Shown here: piece by piece, positions 34,041 to 46,999 of the stretch
Numbering within the stretch: position 1 is the first letter of the stretch
How the letters are laid out: every line of letters starts with the position of its first letter
Source: Propionibacteriaceae bacterium ZF39
GTDB lineage: Bacteria > Actinomycetota > Actinomycetes > Propionibacteriales > Propionibacteriaceae
DNA: 64,000 nucleotides
Direction of reading: 5' to 3'
Assembly (NCBI GenBank): GCA_039565995.1
Contig: CP154795.1
Coordinates: 3,286,001 to 3,350,000, forward strand
Position numbers and translations under genes: made by a program
The notes under the pieces: model-generated
What the model was told of the DNA's origin: nothing
Seen by the model: only the letters and a program-made list of their open reading frames with translations
Database searches by the model: none

Positions 34041-35531
34041 GTGGCCATCGAGACCGAGCGCAAGTTCCAGATTGATCCGAATGCACCCGTTCCGGATCTG
34101 AGCCCGACTGTGATTGCGGGGGAACGCCGCACCCATCACCTGCGTGCCGTCTATTTCGACACCCCGGATCTGCTGCTGGCCCGCAACCGCCGCACTCTGC
34201 GGCGTCGCAGCGGGGGCAGCGATGCAGGGTGGCACCTGAAGCTCCCGGCCGAAGGGGATTCCCGACAGGAAATCCACCGCGACCTCACCCAGGGTGCGGG
34301 TTCCGGCTCCGTGCCCCATGCGTTGCGCGCACAGGTCGCCGACGTCATCGGTTATGCACCGCTGCAGCCGGTGGTGGAGCTCGTCACCGCCCGTCAGGAG
34401 ACCGACCTCAAGAACGCCGACGGGGACGTCATCGCGCTGCTGTGTGATGACACGGTGGCAGCCACCAGAGGGACGAAGACCAAGTCGTGGCGCGAGCTCG
34501 AGGTCGAGTTGACCGACAAGGGCGAGATGGCCGACCTCGATGCCATCGCCGAAGTCCTGATCGAGCACGGCATCACGCCGTCCGAGTCGGTCTCCAAGCT
34601 CGTCCAGAGCCTCGGCAAGGCGCTCGTCCGCGCCGAGGAAAGCACCGGCATGAGCCGCAAGGCCAGCGCCGCCGATGTGGTCGGTGCCTATTTCGCCACG
34701 CAGGTGGGTGTGATCCAGGGCCGCGAAGGTGAGGTGCGCACCGATGAGCCCGACTCCGTCCACAAGATGCGCGTGGCGGCGCGCCGGCTCCGCTCCGTCC
34801 TGCGCACCTATCGCCCCATCCTCGATGCGCCTCGAACCAACCCGATCCGGCTCGAGCTCAAGTGGCTCGGCGAAGCTCTGGGTGGCCCGCGCGACGCAGA
34901 GGTCCTGCGCGAGCGTCTGGTGACCGCCGTCGGAGAACTCCCACCCGATGCGCTGGTCGGCCCGGTCGCGGAACGAATCAGCACCGAACTCGACGAACGA
35001 CACCGCGCTACCCATGCCGAACTCGTCAACGCACTCGACAGCGAGCGTTTCGGGGCCCTGCTCGATTCCCTGGTCGGCCTGCTCACCGATCCGCCCTTCA
35101 CGGATGTCGCGCGCGCCCGCGCCAAGGGACTCCTGCCCGAGATGCTCGAGCAGGTGGGCCGCAAGACCATGAAGGAGTGGCGCCACTCCGAGAAACTCAC
35201 CGGCGAGGAGCAACTCATCGGCTGGCACGAAACCCGCAAGCGCGCCAAGGCGGCCCGCTACGCGTGGGAGGCGGCGATTCCCGCTCTCGATGTGACGGCC
35301 ACGACGGCCGCCGAGGCCTGGGAACAGGTCACCGAAAGCCTCGGGATCGTCCAGGACGCAACCGTGGCGCGGGAGCAGCTGCTCGAGCTGGCCGCAGTCG
35401 CGACGGAGAAGGGCGAATCCGCCTTCAGCTACGGAGTCTTGTATCAGCGGGAGATCGACCGCACCGCCGACTTCCACAGCCAGGCGGTCTCCGCGATCGA
35501 GTACGCCCGGGAGGTCTCCCTCCCGGGCTGA
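34041..35531 (+). CDS. CYTH-CHAD domain protein
   Basis: A 496-residue two-domain protein. The CYTH domain (about residues 1-195) begins with the signature IETERKFQI and continues with strand motifs typical of triphosphate tunnel enzymes (LRRRSGGSDAGWHLKLP, LEVELTDKG). The CHAD domain (about 215-490) carries conserved His/Lys/Arg helices (VHKMRVAARRLRSVLRTYRP, WHETRKRAKAARYAWE) that bind polyphosphate in studied members. Triphosphatase or polyphosphate-linked function is expected. GTG at 34041 with AAAGG upstream is chosen because it places ETERKF in the normal position. Confidence 0.92.
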   Translation: MAIETERKFQIDPNAPVPDLSPTVIAGERRTHHLRAVYFDTPDLLLARNRRTLRRRSGGSDAGWHLKLPAEGDSRQEIHRDLTQGAGSGSVPHALRAQVADVIGYAPLQPVVELVTARQETDLKNADGDVIALLCDDTVAATRGTKTKSWRELEVELTDKGEMADLDAIAEVLIEHGITPSESVSKLVQSLGKALVRAEESTGMSRKASAADVVGAYFATQVGVIQGREGEVRTDEPDSVHKMRVAARRLRSVLRTYRPILDAPRTNPIRLELKWLGEALGGPRDAEVLRERLVTAVGELPPDALVGPVAERISTELDERHRATHAELVNALDSERFGALLDSLVGLLTDPPFTDVARARAKGLLPEMLEQVGRKTMKEWRHSEKLTGEEQLIGWHETRKRAKAARYAWEAAIPALDVTATTAAEAWEQVTESLGIVQDATVAREQLLELAAVATEKGESAFSYGVLYQREIDRTADFHSQAVSAIEYAREVSLPG

Positions 35532-35547
35532 TTGTCAGTCGGGTGGA

Positions 35548-35988
35548 TCAGGGCCCGACGGGGTAATGGCTCATGATGGCGATGCGATTCCAGCCGTTCA
35601 TGACAACGGCCAGCCACGTGAGCGCGGACTGCTGCTCGGTGGTAAGACTTCCGTCGGCCCAGGTTCTCTGCTCGGGTACGCCCAGCTCCGTCGCCTGCTC
35701 GGCCAACGCCAGGGCGGCCTTCTCGGTGTCGGAGAAGTATTGCGACTCCCACCACGCCGGCAGCACGGCCAGCCGGTCCGTTGACTCCCCCTTCGCCAGC
35801 GCGTCCCGCGTGTGCATGCGCAGACAGAAAGCGCATCCGTTCAGTTGGGAGATCCGGATCTTCACCAACTCGATCAGCAGCGCGTCCAGGCCGGCCGCCA
35901 TGGCGGACTCACTGACGGTCTTGTCCAGGGCAAGCTGGGCTTTGTAGATCTCCGGGTGCTCTTTCCCGATATTCACCGCATCAGTCAC
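35548..35988 (-). CDS. AhpD-like carboxymuconolactone-decarboxylase-family protein
   Basis: A 146-residue protein with the redox motif CAFCLRMHTRDA (CxxCxxxH) of AhpD-like peroxidase-coupled disulfide proteins. Surrounding helices (IELVKIRISQLNGCAFC, ALALAEQATELG) fit the family. GTG at 35988 is chosen: TACGCT (35995-36000) ends 6 bases upstream and there is no ribosome site, and the N-terminus then matches relatives (TDAVNIGKEHPEIYKAQ). Earlier in-frame ATG codons would run into the rRNA terminator. Confidence 0.82.
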   Translation of the reverse strand: MTDAVNIGKEHPEIYKAQLALDKTVSESAMAAGLDALLIELVKIRISQLNGCAFCLRMHTRDALAKGESTDRLAVLPAWWESQYFSDTEKAALALAEQATELGVPEQRTWADGSLTTEQQSALTWLAVVMNGWNRIAIMSHYPVGP

Positions 35989-36036
35989 AGCCCAAGCGTA
36001 ACCCCGGGCCGGATTCGACATTGGTCCGGAATTGCC

Positions 36037-36071
36037 AAATGGGGTGGAACCGTGAGGGTTCCACCCCATTT
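36037..36071 (-). terminator. rRNA operon terminator
   Basis: AAATGGGGTGGAACC, 5-base loop, and its perfect complement form a 15-bp stem just downstream of the 5S gene on the minus strand, ending in TTT. It could also stop transcription entering from the other side. Confidence 0.9.
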
Positions 36072-36080
36072 TGGGTGTGT

Positions 36081-36200
36081 TGTCCGGCGATGTCCTAGTC
36101 TCCCACACACTCCCGTGTGCAGTACCATCGGCGCTGAGAGGCTTAACTTCCGGGTTCGGAATGGGACCGGGTGTTTCCCTCTCGCCATGATCACCGTAAC
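36081..36200 (-). rRNA. rrf: 5S ribosomal RNA
   Basis: The minus strand reads GTTACGGTGATCATGGCGAG at its start and contains the conserved CCCATTCCGAACCCGGAAGT loop, ending near CCGGACA. Length about 120 bases. Ends are approximate. Confidence 0.95.
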
Positions 36201-36367
36201 TCTATAAGGATCGCGGTCACCCCTTTGTCCTCCCATGAATGGGGAGTTCTGGGGGTGGGTGGGCGTATCCTGAGATACCGGACAGTGGACGCGAAACAAG
36301 TCTTTGAAAAGTGTTTTGTGTTGTGTTTGTGGTGGCTTTTATCACGACCAACAAACAAAGGTGTTGG

Positions 36368-41265
<4,898 letters not shown>

Positions 41266-41427
41266 AAAATATCGAAACCACCCAACCAAAAAAGCCGGGC
41301 ACGAATCGTCACAAACAACTGAGCCTGAAAACCTGACAAACGACACCAAAAAACTGGCATCCATCAAATAAACAACTCAAAGAAACCAAAAGGTCCCTAC
41401 AAAAATGCATTGACGTAAAAACACGCT

Positions 41428-41443
41428 GTTGAGTTCTCAAAGA
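41428..41443 (-). promoter_or_regulatory. boxA antitermination element in the 16S leader
   Basis: TCTTTGAGAACTCAAC on the minus strand, about 160 bases before the 16S 5' end; the sequence is the usual actinobacterial rrn boxA core. The rest of the leader (41266-41490) is A-rich in places and holds no gene. Confidence 0.7.
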
Positions 41444-41497
41444 CCGTACACACACCGCGCAGTTCGCTTCCGCTCCCTGCTTGGGGCAACCTGACGA

Positions 41498-41526
41498 ACT
41501 TTACTCTGTTGGGTTTGCGGTGTCAA
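41498..41526 (-). promoter_or_regulatory. rrn promoter, proximal
   Basis: On the minus strand TTGACA (41521-41526) and TAAAGT (41498-41503) are separated by exactly 17 bases. Transcription would start near 41491, upstream of boxA. Confidence 0.85.
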
Positions 41527-41606
41527 ATCCGCTTCTTCGTTCAGAGCCCGGGATGTTCAACTCCGGCCCGTCTCCAGCGCGCTTCCGTGCGTTGGCGACT
41601 CGGACT

Positions 41607-41635
41607 AAGTTACATGCGCTTCACCTGCTCGTCAA
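41607..41635 (-). promoter_or_regulatory. rrn promoter, distal
   Basis: TTGACG (41630-41635) and TAACTT (41607-41612) with a 17-base spacer on the minus strand, 109 bases upstream of the proximal promoter. Tandem promoters are normal for rrn operons. Confidence 0.75.
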
Positions 41636-41678
41636 ATCGGCGTCATCTTCACGTTCGAGCACGGCGCCGGACGGCGCA

Positions 41679-41710
41679 ACAGGGCCTGTCCCCGCGGGAA
41701 CAGGCCCTGT
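41679..41710 (-). terminator. Terminator of the rsr gene
   Basis: ACAGGGCCTGT (41679-41689) and ACAGGCCCTGT (41700-41710) form an 11-bp stem, 4 bases past the rsr stop and before the rrn promoters. Confidence 0.8.
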
Positions 41711-41714
41711 CACG

Positions 41715-43295
41715 TCAGCCCCTGATGAAGTCCGCCATGACGGCCGGCGCGGAGGCATCGAACCCCACGACATCGAGCATGCCGGCGTCATCGGGATCCG
41801 CAATGCTGAAGCGGGTGGACGTCATGCCCACAACAACGAGCTTGGCGGGAATCCCGGTCGCGTCCCGGTAGGCCCGCAATGCCTGGTGAGGGTGCGTACG
41901 CCCGCTCCAGGTCTCGTTGTCGGTGTAGATGACGAACGCATCCACTTCCCGTCCCCTGGCGAGGGCGTACTCCATCGGCTTCGCGCAGTCGGTCGCACCG
42001 AACGGGATCCCCGACATGGTCTTCACCACATCGTCGAGCCGCTGACGCGGGGAGATGGGCAGGCGTACCAGCTTGTGGCTGAACCCGACCACCTCGTAGT
42101 CCGACTCGGTCGTCGCCGTCACCATCGCCATGGCGGCAGCGGCCACCCGCGGAGTGAGGGGCGTACCGGCAATGGACCAGTAGTCCATGGAACCCGAGAC
42201 GTCGACCGCGAGCAGCATCCGCTTCCCTGTGGGGACGAGGGCGGTGAACGACAGCAGGAACATCTCGTCGAGGGCATCGATCAACTGCTGCACCGGTCGC
42301 CAGGTGAGCGAACCCCGCAGGCCGTGCCCGGAGGCGTACGTGCGGAGTGCGATCAGCACCTGGAGCGGGTGGACGCGGGCCTTCCGGATGCGCTCGGCAT
42401 CCGTGAGCTGCGCCACGACCGCGGACAGGTTCCGACTGCCCGGTGCCAGGACTCCCAGCGACGTGAGCCGGCCGAGCTGACGCAGCAGTGCGGTCATCGG
42501 CATCCCCTGCGCGAGCAGGGCATCCCAGACCTCCGGCTGCGTGAGCGCCGTGTCGGGCAGCATCTCCCAGCTGAGCCCATGCTCCGCGACGAGCTCCACG
42601 ACCGACGTCTCCGCCCGCTGGGCCTCGGTGAAACCTCGGATCAGAGACAGCTCGGGCACCTCCGGGACGTCGGTCCGGCGTACCACCCACTCGAACAGCG
42701 CCCGACGAACCGGGTCGCCGGTGTCGGGGTGAGCCAGCCGCAGGAGGTCCCGGTGGGTCCAGCCGTCGCGCTGGCGATACTTCACGAGCTGGTACGCCAG
42801 CGTGGTCACGTCCCGCTCGAGGTACCAGTTCGCCACCGCCCTGCGCAGACCACGACCCCAGCCTCGGAATTGCTCGATATAGGTGGCGAACAGGAACAGA
42901 TGAGTCCCCGTCCGCGCGATCTCCGGCAGCATCCGCAGCGCTCGGGCCCGGTGCTCGTCGTCCGCGAAGGACGCCGCCACCGCGAGCGCGAACAGCGCCG
43001 GGTTGGGCTTGGGGGCAAGGCCACCGACGGATACCTCATGGACCAGATCGAGCAGCGTGCCCGGATCGTCGACGCACATCCGCTCGACCACGGCAGCGTT
43101 GTCGAGCGTGAGCGCCAAGGGCGACGCGTAGAACGTGCCACCATCGGTGCCGAGAATCAGGAATCGGCGCAGGCGGGCCGCGTCGTCCAGCTCGAACGTC
43201 CAGCCGCCGGCGGAGTTGCGCACCTGATCGGAACGGGCCTGCACGCCCTGAGGCGTGCGTCGCTTGTTGATGAGTCGCAGAACGTCATTGAGCAT
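41715..43295 (-). CDS. rsr: Ro60/Rsr TROVE-vWA RNA-binding protein
   Basis: A 526-residue bacterial Ro60 orthologue. Residues about 1-340 are the TROVE HEAT-like ring that binds Y RNA and misfolded RNA. Residues about 345-526 are a von Willebrand A domain with an intact MIDAS: DVSGSM, a Thr in FGATDCAKPM and an Asp in IYTDNETWSGRTHP. The end (GMTSTRFSIADPDDAGMLDV) is strikingly close to animal Ro60. Known roles: RNA quality control, and in some bacteria rRNA maturation with exoribonucleases. GAGGAGGGACTCC precedes the ATG at 43295; the frame is open further into the RNA-like leader, but that part is not protein-like. Its leader encodes the candidate Y RNA, and the rrn operon follows on the same strand. 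Confidence 0.93.
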   Translation of the reverse strand: MLNDVLRLINKRRTPQGVQARSDQVRNSAGGWTFELDDAARLRRFLILGTDGGTFYASPLALTLDNAAVVERMCVDDPGTLLDLVHEVSVGGLAPKPNPALFALAVAASFADDEHRARALRMLPEIARTGTHLFLFATYIEQFRGWGRGLRRAVANWYLERDVTTLAYQLVKYRQRDGWTHRDLLRLAHPDTGDPVRRALFEWVVRRTDVPEVPELSLIRGFTEAQRAETSVVELVAEHGLSWEMLPDTALTQPEVWDALLAQGMPMTALLRQLGRLTSLGVLAPGSRNLSAVVAQLTDAERIRKARVHPLQVLIALRTYASGHGLRGSLTWRPVQQLIDALDEMFLLSFTALVPTGKRMLLAVDVSGSMDYWSIAGTPLTPRVAAAAMAMVTATTESDYEVVGFSHKLVRLPISPRQRLDDVVKTMSGIPFGATDCAKPMEYALARGREVDAFVIYTDNETWSGRTHPHQALRAYRDATGIPAKLVVVGMTSTRFSIADPDDAGMLDVVGFDASAPAVMADFIRG

Positions 43296-43348
43296 GGAGT
43301 CCCTCCTCAGGAATATCGGTTCAGGGAAGGGCTCGGGGGAACGCGGGC

Positions 43349-43380
43349 AGGAAATGCAACCGAAGCGGATTCGAACCGTA
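43349..43380 (-). other. Second T-arm-like sequence in the rsr leader
   Basis: The minus strand reads CGGTTCGAATCCGCTTCGG, a T-loop (TTCGAAT) on a 3-bp stem, preceded by GGCAAT and five bases as in the complete tRNA mimic upstream. No matching D-arm follows. It may be a decayed second Y RNA copy or a fold in the leader. The bases between the two (43381-43450) form GATCGGC/GCCGATC and CCCCGG/CCGGGG stems. Confidence 0.45.
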
Positions 43381-43450
43381 TGGATTGCCAGATAACCGAT
43401 TGCGATCGGCCCACGCTCCCCGGAACCCGGGGGCATGCCGATCAGGCGGG

Positions 43451-43560
43451 GAACGAATCCGGAAACAATTGCTCTGCCATTGAGCTACACATCCCGAAGA
43501 TGTGACGGGATTCGAACCCGCAACCCATTGTTCTGAGAAAGGAGAGAACCGAAATTCTTC
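43451..43560 (-). ncRNA. Candidate Y RNA (YrlA-like permuted tRNA mimic)
   Basis: Read 5' to 3' on the minus strand. First comes the closing strand GAAGAATTTCGG (43560-43549), then a pyrimidine-rich loop (43548-43533) and AACAAT (43532-43527, anticodon-stem 3' strand). A 5-base variable loop and the T-arm follow: GCGGG-TTCGAAT-CCCGT (43521-43505). Next is an acceptor stem capped by a loop, CACATC-TTCGG-GATGTG (43504-43488), then TA (positions 8-9) and the D-arm GCTC-AATGGCA-GAGC (43485-43471). ATTGTT (43469-43464) pairs with AACAAT, and CCGGATTCGTTC (43462-43451) pairs with the 5' strand, leaving single-base bulges. This is a complete tRNA elbow in permuted order, as described for bacterial YrlA RNAs that bind Rsr. 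Ends are approximate. Confidence 0.82.
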
Positions 43561-43604
43561 GGCCCGATCGACAACTCCAACGATAGGGAGTCATCGACCG
43601 GGCC
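43561..43604 (-). terminator. 18-bp hairpin between protease gene and Y RNA
   Basis: GGCCCGGTCGATGACTCC (43604-43587) pairs with GGAGTTGTCGATCGGGCC (43578-43561) through an 8-base loop; three pairs are G-T. It lies 31 bases past the protease stop and directly abuts the Y RNA 5' strand. It has no T-tract. It may terminate the protease transcript or be the 5' part of the Y RNA transcript. A TAAATC box (43611-43616) lies just upstream. Confidence 0.6.
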
Positions 43605-43635
43605 GCATCCGATTTATTCGGGGCCTGAGTGAGGA

Positions 43636-45690
43636 TCAGCCGCGCGCACCGCCGGCAGCGGTCCACGTCACGAGTCCGCCCTGGAAACGCTGCACACACG
43701 TATAGGTGCCGCCGCTCGTCGCACACGATTCGCCCGTCAGCGGATAGCCGAGGCGTCCGCGCTCCCAGCCCTGCGTACCCCAGTAGTCGCGAATAGCACC
43801 GCGGACCCACTGGGCACCGCTGGCAGGCGACCAATAGAACGATCCGCCCTGATAGCGCTGGAAGCATCCGCCCCCGACGAGTCCGCAGAACTCCCCGGAC
43901 GTCGGATATCCGAGCGTGCCGTTTTCATAGCCCGTGCGATTCCACGCTTCACCGATCGCCCCGATCACCGGGTGGGCATCGGAAGCGAGCGACCAATACA
44001 TTCGGCCGCCCTGGAATGTCTGCCAGCAGCCGGCGCCGCGCAGGCCGCACATTTCGCCCGAGGTCGGATATCCCAGGAAGCCGTTCTCATAGCCGATCGT
44101 GCCCCAGCGGTCGAAGATCCGGCCGAGCACCATGTGCTCGCCGGTCGCCGGCGTCCAATACACCGTGCCGCCGGTGAAGCGCTGGATGCAGCCACCGCCC
44201 CGCAAACCGCAGAACCGGTCGCTGGTGGCGCTGCCGTAGCGGGGGTCGTACCACACCGCGGCGGATCCGGAGTGGCCGCTGCGGACCACCAACGGGGCCG
44301 GACCACCGGGAGCAGCCAGGTCGAACGACCCATCAGCGGCGACCGGAGCGCTCGACGCGCCCACATGAACGGTCGTGCCGGGCGGGAGCGAATCGTCAAC
44401 CGGCACCCGGCCGCGGACGCGGCCACCGGCCGCCCGGGCAGCGGACGGCTGATTCAGCCAGACCTCGAGTGAGTAGCCGCGCGACAGGGCCGCGTCGAGC
44501 GAGGTGCCATAGCTGTAGGGCCCGCGCGCCGTGTCCGCTCCGGCCGACACCAGGCCGACCGCCTTGAGACCGGTCACCATGCCCGCACCGGAATCGCCGG
44601 CGAGGGTGACCATCGGCGTACTGAAGCCGCGGATCCAGCGGATGTCGGCCGAGCCACCGGGGCCACGGACCGCGAACGACCCGACTGTTTCGATGCGCGC
44701 GCACTGCCAGCGCTGCGTCGTGCGCCCGCTCATGCAGACGGGCGCTCCGACAACCGGCGCGGTCGTGCCGGTGATGCGGCTGATCCCCGCATAGCTGTCC
44801 TGGCCTGCGCGCAGGTCGCCGTGGGCACCGGCGTACGCCGCCAGGTCGGCACCCGGCGCGCTCTGCGGGCTTGCGGTGTTCTGGGGCGTACCGAATTGGA
44901 AGAACGCGAGTCGACCGAGCGAGTACGCCGAGTCGCGCTCCCAGCGGGCCTCCGTGATGCTCCCGCCGTCGGTGCAATGGCCGGCCGTCAGCATCGCCTG
45001 GCGACCGTCACCGGCGAAAGCCGCGAAACCGATCGAGCACCGCGGCATGCGGGTCGACGACCCCCAACCCTGTCCGCCGAGAATGTCGGCATTGGGGGTG
45101 GGCAGTTCGGCCTGTCGGACGGTGAGGCCGGGATTGGCGTCGGCGAACTCCTTCGGGGAGACGCCCTCGGAGCCGTCGGCGAGGAGGCCGGGCGTACTTG
45201 GGTCGATGACCGTGACCAGCCAGCCCTCGCCGGCCCACCCGATTCCGAGGAGACCGGTCGATTCGGCGTCGACGTGTTCGGCGTACGCCGCCGCGATGCT
45301 CTCGGCGTCGAGCGACTGGGTGGGCGCTTCGGCACGGACACCCTCATTGTTGGCGGCACTTTCGACTTCTGAGCCGGTGCCGGCCACGACCACCTCGGAA
45401 CCCTCCAGGGACACGCCCTCATAGCCCGGGGTATCGCTGAGTTGTTCGTCGAGGGCAGCGGCCTGCTCCGCCTGGGTGGCCTGCTCGACGTAGTCGTCCC
45501 AGGTCAGGCCCAGGTCCCGTTCGACCGCTTCGCGCAGATCGGCCGGCGGCGGTGCTGCCGCGACCGCCACGTCGACGTCTGCAGGTCCGGACACCGGCGC
45601 TGCGAAAGCGTCCGGTGTGCCGAGGGCACTCAGGGGAAGGATGATCGCCGCGGTCGCAGCGGCGATCTTGGTCGTCCATCGCAAGAACAC
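43636..45690 (-). CDS. Secreted S1-family serine protease with C-terminal LGFP repeats
   Basis: A 684-residue exported protease. A signal peptide (about residues 1-30, ending ALGTPDAFA) precedes a pro-region to about residue 205. The chymotrypsin-like domain has His in MLTAGHC, Asp in APGADLAAY and Ser in AGDSGAG. A linker follows, then four LGFP-type repeats of about 54 residues (about 465-680; recurring IGYENGFLGYPTSGE pattern with Cys pairs and a TVYW/RMYW/SFYW/LVTW strand). LGFP repeats are thought to attach proteins to the cell wall. GTG start at 45690, 16 bases after the amidohydrolase stop, so both may be cotranscribed. Confidence 0.88.
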   Translation of the reverse strand: MFLRWTTKIAAATAAIILPLSALGTPDAFAAPVSGPADVDVAVAAAPPPADLREAVERDLGLTWDDYVEQATQAEQAAALDEQLSDTPGYEGVSLEGSEVVVAGTGSEVESAANNEGVRAEAPTQSLDAESIAAAYAEHVDAESTGLLGIGWAGEGWLVTVIDPSTPGLLADGSEGVSPKEFADANPGLTVRQAELPTPNADILGGQGWGSSTRMPRCSIGFAAFAGDGRQAMLTAGHCTDGGSITEARWERDSAYSLGRLAFFQFGTPQNTASPQSAPGADLAAYAGAHGDLRAGQDSYAGISRITGTTAPVVGAPVCMSGRTTQRWQCARIETVGSFAVRGPGGSADIRWIRGFSTPMVTLAGDSGAGMVTGLKAVGLVSAGADTARGPYSYGTSLDAALSRGYSLEVWLNQPSAARAAGGRVRGRVPVDDSLPPGTTVHVGASSAPVAADGSFDLAAPGGPAPLVVRSGHSGSAAVWYDPRYGSATSDRFCGLRGGGCIQRFTGGTVYWTPATGEHMVLGRIFDRWGTIGYENGFLGYPTSGEMCGLRGAGCWQTFQGGRMYWSLASDAHPVIGAIGEAWNRTGYENGTLGYPTSGEFCGLVGGGCFQRYQGGSFYWSPASGAQWVRGAIRDYWGTQGWERGRLGYPLTGESCATSGGTYTCVQRFQGGLVTWTAAGGARG

Positions 45691-45706
45691 TTGCCAGATT
45701 GTGCCC

Positions 45707-46999
45707 TTAGTTGCCGAGCGCTGCGAGTCCGATCATCGTCTTCGCCCCGATTTCCAGGCATGCCTCATCAATGTCGAACGCCGGACGGTGCAGATCAGGC
45801 CACTCGGACACGCCCGCAGGGCGCACACCGAGGCGTCCCAGCGCACCGGGAATCTGGAGCAGAAACTCCGAGAAATCCTCTCCACCAAGGGATTGCTCGG
45901 TATCGACGACCGCTTCCTCGCCGAGGAGCGCGCGGCCGACGTCGGCCATTCGCTGCACTCCCTTGAGGTGATTCACGGTCGGCGGAATGCCATCCGCAAG
46001 CTCAACCTCAACTTGAACGTCAAAGGGCGCCGCGACCAGTCGGATGAGGTCGGGAACCATCTCACGGGCGTAATGCCAGCCCTCCATCTGGAGGCATCGG
46101 AGGGTGCCTTCGAGGACACCGGTCGACGGAATCGCGTTGGGTGCCTGGCCCGCTTCGACGTGACCCCAGACCATGGAGGCGCCGACGCGCGGGTCGATGC
46201 GACGCGACAACAGGAGCGGGACCTCGGTGATCACCGCGCCGACGGCCATGACCAGGTCGGCCGTCAGGTGGGGGCGGGAGCTGTGCCCGCCGGGGCCGCT
46301 GAAGCGTACGCGAACCCGGTCGCAGGCCGATGTGATCGGGCCCGGACGCAGGGCGATCTGGCCGACCTCGGTGCGGGGATCGCAGTGCAGGGCGTACACC
46401 TCGCGCAGGCCCGCCATCCCACCGTCACTGATGATGCGGGTCGCTCCACCGGGGCTGGTTTCCTCGGCCGGCTGGAAGAACAGGCGGACGCCCCTGGGCA
46501 ACAGGCCCCGGTCGCGCAGCCGGGTCAGGACTGTCGCGGTCCCGAGCAGGATCGCGGTGTGGGCATCGTGCCCGCACGCGTGGGCGACGCCTTCATGGGT
46601 CGAGCGATAGGACACGTCCTTGGTGTCGATCAGATGCAGCGCATCGATGTCGGCACGCAGGCCGATCCGGGGACTGCGTCCCTCCGGCGCGATATCGACC
46701 CACATTCCGGTGGGCTGGGACAGCGCGTGGGGCTCCAGATCGAGGGCTTCGAGCACGCCGCGGATCCGCGCCGTGGTGCGATATTCGTGCCAGCTCGGTT
46801 CGGGATGAGCGTGGAGGTCACGTCGCCAGAACACCATGCTGTCGGCGATCGCCGCGGTTTCCTCGGCGATGAGCCGGGTCATGTCTGCTTGGGTGACCCG
46901 GCTCGGGGGCGTACGGGATTCGTCGGGGCGGCTCGTGCCGCTGGGTGCGCCGTTGACCGGTGGGCTATCAGGCGCGTGGGACGAATCAGAACGCATCAT
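45707..46999 (-). CDS. M20-family amidohydrolase / peptidase
   Basis: About 430 residues. Metal-site motifs are [48 protein letters not shown] and, at the end, GGEDFSEFL; the dimerisation domain sits about residues 220-335. It should hydrolyse an N-acyl amino acid or related amide. The start is uncertain: ATG at 46999 or 46996 overlaps the end of the mutase gene, no clear ribosome site is seen, and an ATG at 46882 is an alternative that removes a poorly conserved polar N-terminus. Confidence 0.85.
   Translation of the reverse strand: MMRSDSSHAPDSPPVNGAPSGTSRPDESRTPPSRVTQADMTRLIAEETAAIADSMVFWRRDLHAHPEPSWHEYRTTARIRGVLEALDLEPHALSQPTGMWVDIAPEGRSPRIGLRADIDALHLIDTKDVSYRSTHEGVAHACGHDAHTAILLGTATVLTRLRDRGLLPRGVRLFFQPAEETSPGGATRIISDGGMAGLREVYALHCDPRTEVGQIALRPGPITSACDRVRVRFSGPGGHSSRPHLTADLVMAVGAVITEVPLLLSRRIDPRVGASMVWGHVEAGQAPNAIPSTGVLEGTLRCLQMEGWHYAREMVPDLIRLVAAPFDVQVEVELADGIPPTVNHLKGVQRMADVGRALLGEEAVVDTEQSLGGEDFSEFLLQIPGALGRLGVRPAGVSEWPDLHRPAFDIDEACLEIGAKTMIGLAALGN

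Noticed and set aside
41481-43505. 674-codon open frame on the plus strand
   Set aside because: Antisense to rsr and across the Y RNA and rrn promoters; no recognisable domain.
43441-43520. Ordinary tRNA gene suggested by D-arm and T-arm sequences
   Set aside because: The 3' half precedes the 5' half on the only strand that folds, the acceptor stem is closed by a loop, and no anticodon loop exists; a Y RNA explains all parts.
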